The notes under the pieces: generated by a model
Database searches by the model: none
What the model saw: only the letters and a program-made list of their open reading frames with translations
Told to the model about the DNA's origin: nothing
NCBI GenBank assembly: GCA_030538255.1
Contig: JAUNUI010000022.1
Span: 1 to 55,612 of the forward strand
DNA length: 55,612 nt
Origin: Pelistega sp.
GTDB taxonomy: Bacteria; Pseudomonadota; Gammaproteobacteria; Burkholderiales; Burkholderiaceae_B
Direction of reading: 5' to 3'
Shown: in pieces, positions 54,121-55,612 of the stretch
Layout of the letters: each line of letters starts with the position of its first letter
How positions within the stretch are numbered: position 1 is the first letter of the stretch
Position numbers and translations under genes: made by a program

Positions 54121-55612
54121 CTAGAATTGATGACTGACACCAACCGTTTCGCCTGACTTCACTTCAATACGTGTTTTCAGCGGTGGTAGCACGCCATTGC
54201 TGACTTCTATGCTATAGACGCCTGGTTTTAACTTTAGCTGACGCAATGGTGGACTTGCGCCACGGCTACGACCATTGATCTTTACATCACCCCATGGGCT
54301 AATCGAAAAATTCACGGTTCCAACTTGATTTGCTACCGATCTGCGCTCTTCTTCTTTCTTCGCTACTTGCTCTTGCAAAATACGTCGCTCGTCGTCCTGA
54401 CGCTTTTTAGCCTCTAAGCGCTCTTGCTCAGTAGCTTGTTCTTTAGCCCTTAGCTCATCCGCTTTTTGGCGCGCAAGCTCTCTTTCTTTTCTTAATTGTT
54501 CAGCTCTTTGACGCGCTTGCTCCTCATCTGAAGCACGTCTCTCTGCCGCCAATACGGTTGCATCTTGTTGCAATTGAACCGTTGTGTTATTTACACTTGT
54601 AACATTATTGGCCGTATTAATTTCAGTCTCTGTTGTAGTTTGACCACTATTTAAGGAGTTAGTGGCAAACATATTCGCTGCAGACTGACTTGACTCGGAG
54701 GTCGAGTTTTGTGCGCCACCGGAATTATTGCTTATATTAAGTTGAGTCGTATTCGCTGAGTCCCCTGCTAGCGATACAACTTCATGGTTGGATCCTGAGT
54801 CATTGGTAACACCCAACTGCGCATCAGAATGTGTAGCCACTTCTTGCGACGGCACCACGTCCTGGCTAATCGATACCGTTGCTACTGAGTGTTCGGCATT
54901 GCTTTCTTCCGCTTGCGAACGCTCTCCCTTGCTTAGTTCTTCAACAGGATGCGCTTGCTCAGTTTGATTGTTGGCAGACTGCTGCTCTGTTGCCGTAGTA
55001 TTTGAGTTTGCATTCGCCACATTCGTGCTCGCACCGATGAGCTGAGTAAAACTCGGGAGCTCAAGCTTATCAGGCTGTTCTGCCGTATTGGACTGCTCAG
55101 CAGTATTCGACTGTTGCGTAGTCGCACTTAGCGCTGAATCCGTACTCGCTTCTTGATTTGCTGTCGTAGCTTGCGCTGTCGAGCTTGATGCCTCACTCGC
55201 CATGACTGTTTCAGCAGAAGGCGTTTCAGCCGTGGTCACTTGCTGAGCAACACGGTCAGCCTCAGTAGTATCACCAGAACCAACCATATAGACCACACCA
55301 GCGATGACCGCTAAGACTATTGCCACTAAAGCTGGCACAAGAAGACTTGATTTTTTCTTTTCCTTAAGTGCTTTCTTTTGTAAAGCCAGCATATCAAATC
55401 CAACATCTTCCTGCGCGCCCTCCTTCGCTGTATCCTTGGCTGCATCCTTAGCTGTATCGTTGGCCGTGTCTTTCAGAGCTTCTGGTGACTCTGACTTAAC
55501 CGCCTTCGGCAAAGTAGCGCCTAGCTCAGCCTGAACTGAATCTTGTGACACTGAGGTCGCTACCTCCGCAACACCCACAGCCTGTGCTTCTCTAGTAGCC
55601 TGTGCTTCTCTA
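54121..55612 (-). CDS. PEGA-like membrane protein of the T6SS locus (5' end beyond window)
   Basis: The frame is open to the window edge, so the N-terminus is missing (any GTG at 55578 is not a real start). The visible part, at least 496 residues, has a hexapeptide repeat (EAQATR) at the edge, an Asp/Ala/Lys-rich repeat, one membrane helix (LLVPALVAIVLAVIAGVVYMVG), a long Ser/Thr/Asn/Gln-rich linker, a charged coiled coil (about 360-410 of the visible part) and a C-terminal PEGA-like domain (SISPWGDVKINGRSRGASPPLRQLKLKPG). The last domain is homologous to that at 10732-12744. It is upstream of tssA on the same strand. A cell-envelope anchor or a sensor of T6SS assembly is inferred. Confidence 0.75.
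   Translation of the reverse strand, partial: REAQATREAQAVGVAEVATSVSQDSVQAELGATLPKAVKSESPEALKDTANDTAKDAAKDTAKEGAQEDVGFDMLALQKKALKEKKKSSLLVPALVAIVLAVIAGVVYMVGSGDTTEADRVAQQVTTAETPSAETVMASEASSSTAQATTANQEASTDSALSATTQQSNTAEQSNTAEQPDKLELPSFTQLIGASTNVANANSNTTATEQQSANNQTEQAHPVEELSKGERSQAEESNAEHSVATVSISQDVVPSQEVATHSDAQLGVTNDSGSNHEVVSLAGDSANTTQLNISNNSGGAQNSTSESSQSAANMFATNSLNSGQTTTETEINTANNVTSVNNTTVQLQQDATVLAAERRASDEEQARQRAEQLRKERELARQKADELRAKEQATEQERLEAKKRQDDERRILQEQVAKKEEERRSVANQVGTVNFSISPWGDVKINGRSRGASPPLRQLKLKPGVYSIEVSNGVLPPLKTRIEVKSGETVGVSHQF
55579..55612 (-). repeat. 18-bp tandem repeat at the window edge
   Basis: GCCTGTGCTTCTCTAGTA is followed by a second, incomplete copy to the end of the window. 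On the minus strand it encodes EAQATR repeats. The array may continue beyond the edge. Confidence 0.7.

Overview
The window looks like chromosomal DNA of a respiratory proteobacterium with mid-40s to about 50% GC (estimated by eye). A Tat-exported, membrane-bound formate dehydrogenase with its own fdhD/fdhE, the anaerobic ubiquinone genes ubiUVT and the glutathione route of formaldehyde detoxification all point that way. TagJ and a TssQ-like lipoprotein beside the type VI secretion (T6SS) genes recall Burkholderiales. A low-GC Alcaligenaceae (Oligella/Pelistega-like) is my best guess, but it is only an inference. I saw no rRNA, tRNA, CRISPR array or insertion sequence.

Layout. 1-7.7 kb: transport and housekeeping (BrnQ, Bcr/CflA-type MFS pump, thioesterase-like protein, CopD-like membrane protein, ArsB, AGCS alanine/Na+ symporter). 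8.2-12.7 kb: a satellite T6SS locus with a DUF4150 PAAR-like protein, a DUF3540 protein, a possible small membrane protein, a TssQ-like lipoprotein, and a divergent pseudokinase-TM-coiled-coil-PEGA protein. 13-25 kb: metabolic genes (AEC carrier, fdhE, fdhD, the three-subunit formate dehydrogenase, a YdhR-like protein, a DUF4298 protein, ubiU-ubiV-ubiT). 25-44.3 kb: a large minus-strand T6SS effector island. In transcription order it runs DUF3540, VgrG, DUF4150, VgrG, DUF2169-pentapeptide, pentapeptide, a 2110-residue VgrG-Rhs fusion with a C-terminal toxin, DUF2750, SMI1/KNR4, a displaced Rhs tip with an HNH domain, DUF4265, a secreted ricin-B-like protein and a second DUF2750. 44.7-46.7 kb: frmA-frmB. 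46.8-55.6 kb: T6SS structural genes, in transcription order PEGA protein (cut by the window edge), tssA, tssB, tssC, hcp, tagJ, tssE, tssF. tssG, tssH, tssJ, tssK, tssL and tssM are not in the window.

How it fits together. TssB/C form the sheath, Hcp the tube, TssE/F baseplate parts and TssA the assembly cap. The three VgrG proteins with the DUF4150 tips would form alternative spikes. DUF3540, DUF2169 and pentapeptide proteins are accessory or loading factors of unknown mechanism. The VgrG-Rhs fusion carries its toxin on the spike itself. The DUF2750 gene starts inside the last codons of that toxin, so it is the obvious immunity candidate. A 398-bp duplicated Rhs segment next to an HNH tip, followed by DUF4265, is a stored alternative toxin/immunity cassette.

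A second theme is non-coding. Many intergenic regions hold degenerate tandem direct repeats with periods of about 30-70 bp, and in at least two cases (arsB and the TssQ-like gene) the repeat unit includes the 3' end of the neighbouring gene. The most promising material is the VgrG-Rhs/DUF2750 module, the pseudokinase-PEGA proteins and this repeat habit.
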